From: Ktedonobacter sp. SOSP1-85
GTDB taxonomy: Bacteria; Chloroflexota; Ktedonobacteria; Ktedonobacterales; Ktedonobacteraceae
Direction of reading: 5' to 3'
Assembly: GCF_016587415.1 (NCBI RefSeq)
Contig: NZ_BNJI01000003.1
Coordinates: forward strand, 1,488,001 to 1,552,000
Length of the DNA stretch: 64,000 nt
Position 1 is the stretch's first letter; the number at the start of each line of letters is the position of its first letter. Both the position numbers and the translations under genes were made by a program. Shown piece after piece: positions 35,959-44,330 of this stretch. Under the pieces are notes generated by a model. It was not told where the DNA came from and ran no database searches. It saw only the letters and a program-made list of their open reading frames with translations.

Positions 35959-36954
35959 ATGCGTCATTTGCTCCGCCGCGTAATCTTCTATGTGGCCGCA
36001 TTGTGGGCCTCGGTTACGATTAATTTTATCCTGCCCAGGTTGATGCCAGGCGATCCGATCCAGGCATACGTCGCTAACTTGCGTGGGCAAGGAAATATTA
36101 CCGAGGCCACGCTCCAGGCGTTGCGCGTCCAGTTTGGTTTAAGTGATGCGCCTTTGCCTGTTCAGTATTTCCAGTATCTAACAAACCTGCTCCAGGGGAA
36201 AATGGGCATCTCGATCTCGCATTTTCCCTCACCCGTGCTCTCGGTGATTGCCTCCGATATCCCATGGACGCTGGGCCTGGTTGGTACGGCGTCGGTGATT
36301 AGTTTTCTTCTGGGCACACTCCTAGGTGTGCTTGTCTCCTGGCGCCGTGGCTCCTGGCTTGATACCGTTGCCGCCCCTTTGTTGACCTTTTTCTCCGCTA
36401 TTCCTTACTTCTGGCTGGCGCTTGGACTAATCTACCTGCTTGCCTTCCGCAACAGCTTTTTCCCGCTTGACTCGGGTTATGACACGACGAGCGACATTGG
36501 TCCTAGTTGGGACCCGGTCTTTATTGCTGGTGTGATTCAACATGCAATCTTACCCGCCGCCACGATTGTCATTAGTTCGATCGCGGGCTGGATGCTGAGT
36601 ATGCGTAACTCAATGATTACCACGCTTTCGGAAGATTATGTGCACATGGCGCGTGCCAAAGGACTCTCTGACCGTCGCGTCATGATGGCCTATGCCTCGC
36701 GTAACGCTATTCTCCCCAGCATCACCGGCTTTAGTATGTCGCTGGGTTATGTTGTGGGTGGTTCCTTGCTTACGGAGATGGTCTTCTCATATCCGGGGGT
36801 CGGCTTCGACCTCTTTAATGCCATCCATCATCTCGATTATAGCCTTATCCAGGGCATCTTCCTGTTTATCGCGCTTGCGATGCTGGCGGCAAACTTCATA
36901 TCTGAGATCGTATATATGCTTCTAGATCCACGCGTGCGGAATGAGAGGGGCTAA
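35959..36954 (+). CDS. ABC transporter permease, DppB type
   Basis: The ATG at 35959 follows AAAAAGGAACCCCA; the product has 331 residues. It starts MRHLLRRVIFYVAALWASVT with the conserved NFILPRLMPGDP motif of DppB/OppB permeases, has six hydrophobic segments, and carries the EAA loop EDYVHMARAKGLSDRRVMMAY that contacts the ATPase. It forms a heterodimer with the next gene product in the membrane to import the ligand of the upstream binding protein. The repeat cluster lies immediately upstream. Confidence 0.93.
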   Translation: MRHLLRRVIFYVAALWASVTINFILPRLMPGDPIQAYVANLRGQGNITEATLQALRVQFGLSDAPLPVQYFQYLTNLLQGKMGISISHFPSPVLSVIASDIPWTLGLVGTASVISFLLGTLLGVLVSWRRGSWLDTVAAPLLTFFSAIPYFWLALGLIYLLAFRNSFFPLDSGYDTTSDIGPSWDPVFIAGVIQHAILPAATIVISSIAGWMLSMRNSMITTLSEDYVHMARAKGLSDRRVMMAYASRNAILPSITGFSMSLGYVVGGSLLTEMVFSYPGVGFDLFNAIHHLDYSLIQGIFLFIALAMLAANFISEIVYMLLDPRVRNERG

Positions 36955-36957
36955 CTG

Positions 36958-37968
36958 ATGGGGATAGATCGAGGAACGCCGCCCAACACACAGGGCGTGC
37001 TCAATGAACCTGTTGCACCAGGCATTTTAACAACAGCGAGTCCCGAAACCGTGATTGTGCCCGCGAAGAAGCAGAGCCTCTGGAAGACGTTCGTCTCGGT
37101 TGTAACTGTCAATCCACGTATGACGACTGGTTTCTGTATTCTGGGCTTCTTTGTTTTGTTAGGCTTGGTCGGTCCCTTCCTTGCCCATTATAATCCGACC
37201 GGGCTTTCAAATGATCTGTTTCAAGGTCCTTCAGCTAAACATTGGCTGGGTACAACGCCACGCGGTGAAGATATCTTCGCACAACTGGCTTATGGTACGC
37301 GCTCCTCGCTGTTGATCAGTTTTGTTGCGGCGATTGGCTCAACCTTGCTCTCTATGGTAATAGGCTTGACCGCAGGCTACTTTGGCGGCTGGGTCGATGA
37401 TGTGCTCTCCTTCCTGACCAACATTTTCCTGGTGTTGCCAGGGCTGCCCCTGGCCATCGTCATCGCGGCCTTTGCCGTGAAGGGAACATGGACGATCATC
37501 GCGGTGCTCCTGTTGACGAGCTGGCCCTGGGGGGCGCGTGTCCTGCGCGCGCAGACGCTCTCGATCAGCCAGCGCGAGTTCGTGGGTGCCTCCCGACTCA
37601 TGGGCGAGAGACCCTGGCGGATCATCTTCTCCGAAATCCTGCCTAATGAGATCGCCATTGTCTCATCCGGCTTTGTGGGCACCTTCATTTATGCTGCTCT
37701 GACAGAGGTCGCGTTGGAGTTCCTGGGTCTGGGCGATGCCACGACTCCCACCTGGGGTGTAATTCTGTATTGGGCACAGTCTGAGAATGCGCTGCTCTCT
37801 GGTGGCTGGTGGCAATTTGTGCCACCGGGTCTCTGTGTCGCTGTACTATGTGCGGGCCTGGCCTTTATCAACTTTGGGATCGACGAGTTCGCGAATCCAG
37901 CGTTGCGTACAGAACGCGGTCTGCGCAAGTTGTTGAGGCTCACAAAGAGGATGAAGGTTGTCGCATAA
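36958..37968 (+). CDS. ABC transporter permease, DppC type
   Basis: The ATG at 36958 is 3 nt after the previous stop, so translation is probably coupled; the product has 336 residues. After about 45 polar residues the DppC features appear: NPRMTTGFCILGFFVLLGLV, HWLGTTPRGEDIFAQLAYGT (the conserved LGTDxxGRD-like motif) and the EAA loop QREFVGASRLMGERPWRIIF. No ATP-binding subunit follows. The operon passes directly to a beta-glucosidase, so the ATPases must be encoded elsewhere. Confidence 0.93.
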   Translation: MGIDRGTPPNTQGVLNEPVAPGILTTASPETVIVPAKKQSLWKTFVSVVTVNPRMTTGFCILGFFVLLGLVGPFLAHYNPTGLSNDLFQGPSAKHWLGTTPRGEDIFAQLAYGTRSSLLISFVAAIGSTLLSMVIGLTAGYFGGWVDDVLSFLTNIFLVLPGLPLAIVIAAFAVKGTWTIIAVLLLTSWPWGARVLRAQTLSISQREFVGASRLMGERPWRIIFSEILPNEIAIVSSGFVGTFIYAALTEVALEFLGLGDATTPTWGVILYWAQSENALLSGGWWQFVPPGLCVAVLCAGLAFINFGIDEFANPALRTERGLRKLLRLTKRMKVVA

Positions 37969-38029
37969 ATACTCTACCCATGTGTGGCATTGAACTCCTA
38001 TGCCCACATATGGAGAGACAGGAGCATAC

Positions 38030-39433
38030 ATGAGTAGCACAGAACAGATCCAGACGTTATCATCCGCCGACCTGGCCTTAGCAAGGGCCTTTCCAAAGAA
38101 CTTTGTCTGGGGTGCGGCGACGGCGGCCTATCAGATTGAAGGCGCGGCCCAGGAAGATGGCCGCGAACCCTCCATCTGGGATATGTTTGCGGCTATCCCG
38201 GGCAAGGTGCATCAAGGTGATAATGGCGCTATCGCGAATAACCACTATCACCTGGTGCAAGAAGATGTAGAACTAATGGCGCAACTGGGCCTGGGCGGCT
38301 ATCGTTTCTCTATCGCCTGGCCGCGTGTTATTCCCCAGGGGCGAGGCGCCGTCAATGCCGCCGGGTTGGATTTTTATGATCGCCTGGTAGATACATTGCT
38401 TACCAAGGGCATTACCCCTTTCGCCACGCTCTATCACTGGGACCTGCCCCTGGCGCTACACCAGGAGGGAGGCTGGACGAATCGCGCTACGGCCTACGCC
38501 TATGCCGAGTACGCTGAGATCGTCGCCCGACGCCTGGGAGACCGCGTGGCTGGCTGGATGACCCTCAACGAGCCGTGGTGTTCGGCCTATCTAGGCTATG
38601 GTATCGGGATTCACGCGCCAGGGGCGCAGGACCTGCAACAGGCCATAGATGCAGGCCATCATCTCTTGCTTGCGCATGGCCTGGCCCTGCCGCGCCTGCG
38701 CGCTAATAGTGCGCCCAACGTTCCAGTAGGCATCTCACTCAATTTCACCCCCATTTATCCTGCCGATGAGCGTGCTGAGACTCTGCGCGATGCCGAGCGT
38801 GCGGACCTCTTCGTCAATCGCTGGTTTATCGAGCCGCTTGCCCGGGGACAGTATCCTGATGGCCTCTTTGCTGCCCTGGAAGTTGAGCCTCCTCCTGTCC
38901 AGGCTGGAGATCTTGAACTCATTGGGGCACCTATAGACTTCTTGGGTGTGAACAACTACACGCGCGATGTCGTGCGTGGGGGGACTACGCCCGCGCGCGC
39001 TGATGAGTCGATCAAGGTAGGGCCCGTTCCCGGAGCGTGCTATACCGAGATGGGCTGGGAGATCTATCCCCAGGCCCTGGCTGACTTGTTGATCCGCCTG
39101 CACCGCGAGTATGGCATGCAAGCCCTCTATGTTACGGAGAATGGCGCTGCCTTTAAGGATAACTGGGATAGCGGCGACCAGGTACATGATCCCCGGCGCG
39201 TTGCCTACATGCAGGAGTATATTGGCGCGCTTGCTAGCGCGCTTGAGCAGGGAGCGCCCGTGCGCGGCTATTTCGTCTGGTCCCTGATGGACAATTTTGA
39301 GTGGGCCGAGGGCTATGCCAAGCGTTTTGGCATCGTCTATGTGGACTACCAGACGCAGCGCCGGATTATCAAGGATAGTGGCCTCTGGTACAGCGCACTG
39401 CTTGAAGCCTGGCGCGCTAATACGGTTTCATAA
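38030..39433 (+). CDS. GH1 beta-glucosidase
   Basis: The ATG at 38030 follows ACAGGAGCATAC; an in-frame ATG at 38000 lacks a ribosome site. The product has 467 residues, usual for GH1. The N-terminal signature FPKNFVWGAATAAYQIEGAA is intact. The acid/base Glu is in MTLNEPWCSAYLGYG (near residue 177) and the nucleophile Glu in LYVTENGAAF (near 368), with FVWSLMDNFEWAEGYAKRFG closing the active site. There is no signal peptide, so imported beta-glucosides such as cellobiose would be cleaved to glucose in the cytoplasm. It is the last gene of the uptake operon, 61 bp after the permease. Confidence 0.95.
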   Translation: MSSTEQIQTLSSADLALARAFPKNFVWGAATAAYQIEGAAQEDGREPSIWDMFAAIPGKVHQGDNGAIANNHYHLVQEDVELMAQLGLGGYRFSIAWPRVIPQGRGAVNAAGLDFYDRLVDTLLTKGITPFATLYHWDLPLALHQEGGWTNRATAYAYAEYAEIVARRLGDRVAGWMTLNEPWCSAYLGYGIGIHAPGAQDLQQAIDAGHHLLLAHGLALPRLRANSAPNVPVGISLNFTPIYPADERAETLRDAERADLFVNRWFIEPLARGQYPDGLFAALEVEPPPVQAGDLELIGAPIDFLGVNNYTRDVVRGGTTPARADESIKVGPVPGACYTEMGWEIYPQALADLLIRLHREYGMQALYVTENGAAFKDNWDSGDQVHDPRRVAYMQEYIGALASALEQGAPVRGYFVWSLMDNFEWAEGYAKRFGIVYVDYQTQRRIIKDSGLWYSALLEAWRANTVS

Positions 39434-39465
39434 GCTGCCTATCGTCACAACCAGCCTCCTGAGCG

Positions 39466-39517
39466 GCGGTGCTTGCCCATATAGCCACATATGCTATGTG
39501 AGCAAGCACCGCTTTTT
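39466..39517 (+). terminator. Intrinsic terminator of the beta-glucosidase operon
   Basis: GCGGTGCTTGC (39466-39476) pairs with GCAAGCACCGC (39502-39512), followed by TTTTT. An inner imperfect stem (CATAT/ATATG region) fills the loop. The convergent SDR stop is at 39527, so it may serve both. Confidence 0.8.
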
Positions 39518-39526
39518 GCTTATGGT

Positions 39527-40324
39527 TTATTTGTTCTGTAACCAGGCCTGGAGGATCTCTTCAAAGAGGTCAAAGGCGTCATCCTGGGGAGCGTAGCCGA
39601 CGAGTTCGCGAGTGCTGTTGATATTCAGGCGTTTCAGGTGATTATCGGAGATACCGTGAACGATGGCAAAGGGGATATTGGGGGTCTCAATGCAACCAAT
39701 GAGGAGCTGGTTAAAGTCACGTTCACTAAGATATACGCTCAATCCACGTGGATCTGGGTATTTATGCATCCACTCAGGAACAACGCCGTTTCTCGTATAG
39801 GCGCCAATACGGATTGCGATACTTGAGAGGCCCTCACTATGCGCGAAATAGGTGGCCACAGCCTCACCAAAGCATTTACTCACCCCATACATATTGCCAG
39901 GCCGGACAGGAGTCTCGATGTGCCCCTGTATATCCTCCGCATAGCCTGAGAAAACATGCACGCTACTGGCTAAAACCACGCGCTGGCATCCCTGGTCTTT
40001 AGCGGCACGAAAGATGTTGTAGACGCCCTGGATATTGTTGGGGAGGAGTGACGAGTAAAAATCAGCCTCGGGACTAGGGTCAGCCGCCAGGTGGACCACG
40101 ATATCGATATCGCGGCATGCCTCCTGGCATGCCAGGGGATCGGCGATATCCAGCGTGATGACTTCGTGCTCCTTTACTAGTTCTTCAGGCAGAGTAAGCG
40201 GTGCTTTATCTGCCAGGCGAAACATATACCGCGAGGAGGTGGCAGCGAAAAAGGCTGAGCCAATCCCCCCGGCAGCACCAGTTAACAAAATTCTTGCACG
40301 TGGCGAGGTTTGATGACTGTCCAT
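39527..40324 (-). CDS. NAD-dependent epimerase-type SDR, uronate-dehydrogenase-like
   Basis: ATG at 40324; 265 residues. The NAD-binding loop is ILLTGAAGGIGSAF, DIADPLACQEACRDIDIVVH precedes HLAADPSPEADF, and the catalytic Tyr-Lys is in GNMYGVSKCFGEAVATYFA with a Ser in VVLASSVHVFSGYAED. This arrangement, with the PSPEADF motif, is like uronate dehydrogenases, which oxidise D-glucuronate or D-galacturonate to the aldarolactone with NAD. An NAD-dependent UDP-sugar epimerase is the alternative, but the protein is short for that. It is a single gene convergent to the beta-glucosidase. Confidence 0.8.
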   Translation of the reverse strand: MDSHQTSPRARILLTGAAGGIGSAFFAATSSRYMFRLADKAPLTLPEELVKEHEVITLDIADPLACQEACRDIDIVVHLAADPSPEADFYSSLLPNNIQGVYNIFRAAKDQGCQRVVLASSVHVFSGYAEDIQGHIETPVRPGNMYGVSKCFGEAVATYFAHSEGLSSIAIRIGAYTRNGVVPEWMHKYPDPRGLSVYLSERDFNQLLIGCIETPNIPFAIVHGISDNHLKRLNINSTRELVGYAPQDDAFDLFEEILQAWLQNK

Positions 40325-40465
40325 GCCGCTTGAAACCTTCCATTTTAGTTCGTATCATATCAGGAGCATACGTATGTGGCAAGCGGTGATAAATCTAGCC
40401 TCATGGTACAATGCCAATAGATAAAGATAGATGCTTATTTCTCGATGTTGAGAAGGAGTATGTTT

Positions 40466-41443
40466 ATGAAGGCCGTTATATGTAAGACATATGGTCCGCC
40501 TGAAAGCCTGGTCGTTGAGGAGCTTGAGCCATTGCAGGCGGGCGCGGGCCAGGTCGTCGTCTCAGTCAAGGCATGTGGCGTGAATTTTCCTGATACCCTG
40601 ATCATTCAAGGGAAGTATCAGTTCAAGCCACCCCTGCCATTTTCACCGGGCAGCGAGATCGCGGGTATTGTGAAAGAGGTTGGACCGGGCGTAGCGTCAG
40701 TGAAGGTAGGCGACCCGGTTATCGTCTTCACGGGGCATGGTGGCTTCGCCGAGGAGGTTGTGGCTGAGGCCTCGCAGCTTATTCCCATGCCGCCGCAAGT
40801 AGATTTTCCCCTGGCGGCCTCTTTTGTGCTCGCGTATGGCACCTCGCATTACGCCCTCAAAGGGCGAGCGCAGCTTCAGCCAGGCGAGACCCTGCTTGTA
40901 CTGGGAGCTGCGGGAGGCGTGGGCCTGGCTGCGGTAGAGCTTGGAAAAGCCATGGGAGCGCGCGTCATCGCCGCCGCCTCCAGCGCGGACAAACTGGAAA
41001 TATGCAGGCAATATGGCGCGGACGAGGTCATTAACTATATCAGCGAGGACCTGCGTGAGCGTATCAAAACCCTGACGAATGGCGAGGGCGTGGACGTGGT
41101 CTACGATCCGGTGGGTGGGGCTTACGCGGAACCCGCGCTGCGCGGCATGGCCTGGGGCGGGCGCTATCTGGTCGTGGGCTTTACCACGGGCGAGATTCCA
41201 CGCATCCCACTCAATCTCACGCTCCTCAAAGGCTGCTCGATTGTTGGGGTCTTCTGGGGTTCGTTCACGGCCCGCGAGCCACAGCGCAACCAGGAGTATT
41301 TAAGCGAACTCTTTGCCTGGTTGCAAGCTGGCAAGGTCAAGCCTCTGATCTCGGCAAAGTATCCACTTGAGCGTGCCCCCGAGGCACTACGAGATATGAT
41401 GGAGCGTAAGGTGAAGGGCAAGGTTGTGCTAGTCGTAGAGTAG
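40466..41443 (+). CDS. Zinc-free NADPH:quinone oxidoreductase (MDR)
   Basis: The ATG at 40466 has AGAAGGAG at 8 nt; two in-frame ATGs upstream are too close to or before this site. The product has 325 residues. It starts MKAVICKTYGPPESLVVEEL, has ACGVNFPDTLIIQGKYQ, a GSEIAGIVKEVG motif, and the nucleotide loop LLVLGAAGGVGLAAVELGKA followed by AASSADKLE. The zinc-binding cysteines and histidines of alcohol dehydrogenases are lacking. It probably reduces quinones or conjugated carbonyls with NADPH. A TG-extended TACAAT at 40407-40412 may be the -10 element. Its stop is 5 bp from the stop of the convergent Bax1-like gene. Confidence 0.9.
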   Translation: MKAVICKTYGPPESLVVEELEPLQAGAGQVVVSVKACGVNFPDTLIIQGKYQFKPPLPFSPGSEIAGIVKEVGPGVASVKVGDPVIVFTGHGGFAEEVVAEASQLIPMPPQVDFPLAASFVLAYGTSHYALKGRAQLQPGETLLVLGAAGGVGLAAVELGKAMGARVIAAASSADKLEICRQYGADEVINYISEDLRERIKTLTNGEGVDVVYDPVGGAYAEPALRGMAWGGRYLVVGFTTGEIPRIPLNLTLLKGCSIVGVFWGSFTAREPQRNQEYLSELFAWLQAGKVKPLISAKYPLERAPEALRDMMERKVKGKVVLVVE

Positions 41444-41448
41444 CAACT

Positions 41449-42720
41449 CTACTTACGTTTACGTTTACGTGTTTGCGCTTGTCGGGGACCATACACGCGC
41501 TCAGCCATGGTCTCGACAAGCTCCATGACATCTTTGAGTACGGGCTTCTGCTGGAAGAAGAGGACCTCGCTCTCCGTTTCCTGAAAATCCTCTTCGGTGA
41601 CGTTCAGGCCCTTATACACCAGTAAGAGCAGGTGCTTGCACTGTGCAGCTTTCACCTTCTCGATTTTGCGCCGCAGGTAGGTGGGGTGCCAGAAGCCAAC
41701 CAACTCCACAAGGACGCGGCGCGTCTCATCCTGCTCGTCAATAAAGGTGAAGTCTGGTATCATCACGGTATCGCCCAGGAGCAGCACCTCGCTCTCGCGC
41801 TCAAGACGCCAGTGCTTGCGTTTCTGGCCAATTTTTTGCTCAAAGTCGTGGGCGAAGTCGGCCTCCAGGCGGCTATCAAAGGGACCGGAGGCTTTGAAAT
41901 GTGAGCGGAGCTCCGAGGTGTAGTCCAGGTGGTAACGCAGCTCCTGGCGTGCCTGTGGCGGGTGGACAGAGGCACGTAGTCGCCATTGGTCGCATAAGAG
42001 GAGCGCGGGTAGGAAGGCGGCCATCTGCCGCCCGTAGCGTAGCGTCGAAGAGACAAAGGGCGAGATCGGCCCATCTAGCTCAATGCGGTATCCCCCCTCG
42101 GGCAGCGCCTCGGCCCAGAACATGAGCTGGAAAAACTTGATAAAATGCCATAAGTCTTTGTAGTTGCTAAAGGCCTCGATGGTAATGTGCGAGGCCCAGT
42201 AGAGGACGCCGCGCGCCAGCTCAAGATTATAGCGTGCGAGGAGGCTGGCAGGTGTCCAGGCAGGCCCAGCATCGGTGAGTAGATAGAAGGCATTGCGGTC
42301 GGCGAAGAGCATAGAATCGAACTGCCCTGGTTCAATGGCGAGCGTTTGCGCTAGTTCTGTAAGTACCTGTTCGCGGTTGCGGGGGCTGAACACATCGGGT
42401 TGTTTGAAGACGGGGCCATAGGCGAAGGCCTGTTCGCGAATGCTCGCGGGTGGCAGGGGAGTCGTGCGTGGAGTAAAGGTCGCGCCATCCATAAGCACCT
42501 TGGCCAGGCCACGCAGGAAGACATAGTCAACCCGTGCGCCCTCATAGAGAGCGAAGGCCTTCTCCAGGGCCTCCTGTGTGCGGCCCACATGTTTGTGCAG
42601 GATATCGATTAGCTCTTGCGCCGTCTGTTGCAGTTTGGGATCTTCTGGATCGACCATCTCGACCGAGAGCGTGGTCTCGGAGTGGCGCAGGCGAGGCCGG
42701 ATCAGCTCACTGGTGAGCAT
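41449..42720 (-). CDS. DUF790 / Bax1-like nuclease, partner of XPB
   Basis: ATG at 42720; 423 residues; the start lies 2 nt after the stop of the XPB-like helicase, so they are translationally coupled. The sequence starts MLTSELIRPRLRHSETTLSV, and the C-terminal part has IPDFTFIDEQDETRRVLVEL and VGFWHPTYLRRKIEKVK, a PD-(D/E)xK-like nuclease arrangement. This is the DUF790 family, whose archaeal member Bax1 binds XPB and cuts DNA near the single-strand/double-strand junction that XPB opens. The basic tail (RQAQTRKRKRK) may bind DNA. An archaeal-type excision-repair role is inferred from family and coupling. Confidence 0.85.
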   Translation of the reverse strand: MLTSELIRPRLRHSETTLSVEMVDPEDPKLQQTAQELIDILHKHVGRTQEALEKAFALYEGARVDYVFLRGLAKVLMDGATFTPRTTPLPPASIREQAFAYGPVFKQPDVFSPRNREQVLTELAQTLAIEPGQFDSMLFADRNAFYLLTDAGPAWTPASLLARYNLELARGVLYWASHITIEAFSNYKDLWHFIKFFQLMFWAEALPEGGYRIELDGPISPFVSSTLRYGRQMAAFLPALLLCDQWRLRASVHPPQARQELRYHLDYTSELRSHFKASGPFDSRLEADFAHDFEQKIGQKRKHWRLERESEVLLLGDTVMIPDFTFIDEQDETRRVLVELVGFWHPTYLRRKIEKVKAAQCKHLLLLVYKGLNVTEEDFQETESEVLFFQQKPVLKDVMELVETMAERVYGPRQAQTRKRKRK

Positions 42721-42722
42721 GC

Positions 42723-44096
42723 TTAATCTCCCTTCCGCACATGACGACGCTGGGCCTTGCCCTCGTCAATCGTCTTACGCACAAGCACCTCAAAAAGCAC
42801 GGCTTCCCGCTCCTCTTGCTTGCGCAGGATTCTCCCCAGGCGCTGGATGTACTCACGCTTATTCGATCCGCCGCCCAGGACGATGGCGATTTTGGCCGCA
42901 GGCAAATCTATACCCTCATTCAGGACTTTAGAGGTCACAAGCACCTGGTAGGTGCCATTTTGGAAGGCATCCAGAATATGTTTGCGCTCGGCGACCCCGG
43001 TCTCGTGCGAGATCACGGGAATGAGCCATTGCTGCGAGATCATATAGGCCACGGCATTGCTCTCGGTAAAGATCAGGATGCGTTCGCCTGCGTGTTCGCG
43101 TAGCAACTCATCAAGGACTACAAACTTGCCCTCGCAGTTCCATGTGATCTCAAGCAAGCGTTGACGCGCCAGGAGCGCCTGGCGTGCCTGGGTATCGAAG
43201 GCCGAGAGGCGCATGAGTTCGCGTAACCAGTGTGGGCCATGACTGCGGCGTAAGCGACGCTCGCGGATGAAGTCGGTATAGGTGGCGTAGGCGGCGTCAT
43301 AGTCCGCGCGCTCCTCCTCCGTCAGGTTAACGCGAATGCGCTCCGTCCGGTAGTCTGCAAGCTGCTGGCCTACTAGATCGCGCAAGGGAAGGTTATAGAC
43401 GGTGGGTCCAAGCAGTTCATCGACGCGCCAGCGGCCATTGGTCTGTTCCTCCTCCTCGGGATAGGTCGCGGTCAAGCCCAGGCGGCAGGGGGCTGGCGCC
43501 ATCAAAGCGGCCTCACCCCAGGTACGTGCAGGCAGGTGATGCACCTCATCAAAAATAAGTAAGCGAAAGGTATTTCCAGATGCAGCGATCAGGTCGCCCG
43601 CGGAGTGATAGGTGGTGACGGTAATGGGCTGAATTAGCTTCTCGCCGCTGTAGTAGACGCCGATCTCCGCCTGGAAGGCATTGACGAGGCGCGCATACCA
43701 CTGGTGAACCAGGGAGATAGTAGGCACGATAATGACCGTCGAAGCCTTGATCTCGTAGATGGCGTGGATTGCCAGGAAGGTCTTGCCCGCGCCCGTGGGT
43801 AGGACGATGCTGCCGCGTCGCTCATGCTGCTTCCAGGCCTCCAGGGCGGCTAGCTGGTAGTCATGCGGCTCTCGTGTCTCATGCAGCTTGAGCGCCAGGC
43901 GTTTCCAGCGAGGAACATCATCGCGCACCTGGTTCTCCTGTAGCCACGGGCGGATGCTGGAATAGTGATAGGCTTCGCAGCGCCACTGGCCTTTAATGAA
44001 TTGAAATGGTGGGGGAATGGATGCGTTAGCCTCTACATGTCGCAGCACTAGCGTTCCGCCCTGAAAGAAGATTGACGCGTTCATGCTGCCTAGCAT
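42723..44096 (-). CDS. XPB/ERCC3-like superfamily 2 DNA helicase
   Basis: ATG at 44096 (457 residues) or an in-frame ATG at 44084, which has a weak AGG upstream. Helicase motifs are complete: RRGSIVLPTGAGKTFLAIHA (Walker A), TVIIVPTISLVHQWY (Ia), LIFDEVHHLPA (DExH), LGLTATYPEEEEQ (III), ILIFTESNAVAYMI (IV), LVTSKVLNEGIDLPAA (V) and QRLGRILRKQEER (VI). The N-terminal domain (residues 1-75) fits the damage-recognition domain of archaeal XPB. The length and the Bax1 partner resemble the archaeal rather than the longer mycobacterial XPB. A 3'-5' helicase role in repair is likely. The start region lies in a hairpin. Confidence 0.88.
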   Translation of the reverse strand: MLGSMNASIFFQGGTLVLRHVEANASIPPPFQFIKGQWRCEAYHYSSIRPWLQENQVRDDVPRWKRLALKLHETREPHDYQLAALEAWKQHERRGSIVLPTGAGKTFLAIHAIYEIKASTVIIVPTISLVHQWYARLVNAFQAEIGVYYSGEKLIQPITVTTYHSAGDLIAASGNTFRLLIFDEVHHLPARTWGEAALMAPAPCRLGLTATYPEEEEQTNGRWRVDELLGPTVYNLPLRDLVGQQLADYRTERIRVNLTEEERADYDAAYATYTDFIRERRLRRSHGPHWLRELMRLSAFDTQARQALLARQRLLEITWNCEGKFVVLDELLREHAGERILIFTESNAVAYMISQQWLIPVISHETGVAERKHILDAFQNGTYQVLVTSKVLNEGIDLPAAKIAIVLGGGSNKREYIQRLGRILRKQEEREAVLFEVLVRKTIDEGKAQRRHVRKGD

Positions 44097-44111
44097 AGCA
44101 GCATGAACGCG
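44076..44111. promoter_or_regulatory. 14-bp inverted repeat covering the XPB start codon
   Basis: CGCGTTCATGCTGC (44076-44089) and GCAGCATGAACGCG (44098-44111) are perfect complements with an 8-nt loop. The first possible ATG is in the loop and the second is in a stem, so the mRNA could fold over its own start. An operator is the alternative. Confidence 0.5.
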
Positions 44112-44136
44112 CTTCGTCCAGAGGGGAAATTTCTCT

Positions 44137-44224
44137 CTCGCGCCTGCGGCGCTCAGGATAATAAGTGATGAGGTGATCCTGGTGTGGCATTCGCCGCAGC
44201 CAGATCAGACACCTCATCACTTAT
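44137..44224. repeat. Companion hairpin plus long imperfect inverted repeat in a divergent gap
   Basis: CTCGCGCCTGCGGCGCTC (44137-44154) is identical to 11384-11401. ATAAGTGATGAGGTG (44161-44175) pairs with CACCTCATCACTTAT (44210-44224), continued inward imperfectly (GATC, CTGG/CCAG). It lies between divergent start codons, so it is not a terminator of either. Confidence 0.85.
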
Positions 44225-44330
44225 CAATACGATATATTGTAATGTTATATACTTTGAGCAGGGTAAAGGTGGTTGTTTTCTGAGGAGATAGTCAGAGCTT
44301 TCAGCTTGAAAGAGAGTATTACAAAACAGT

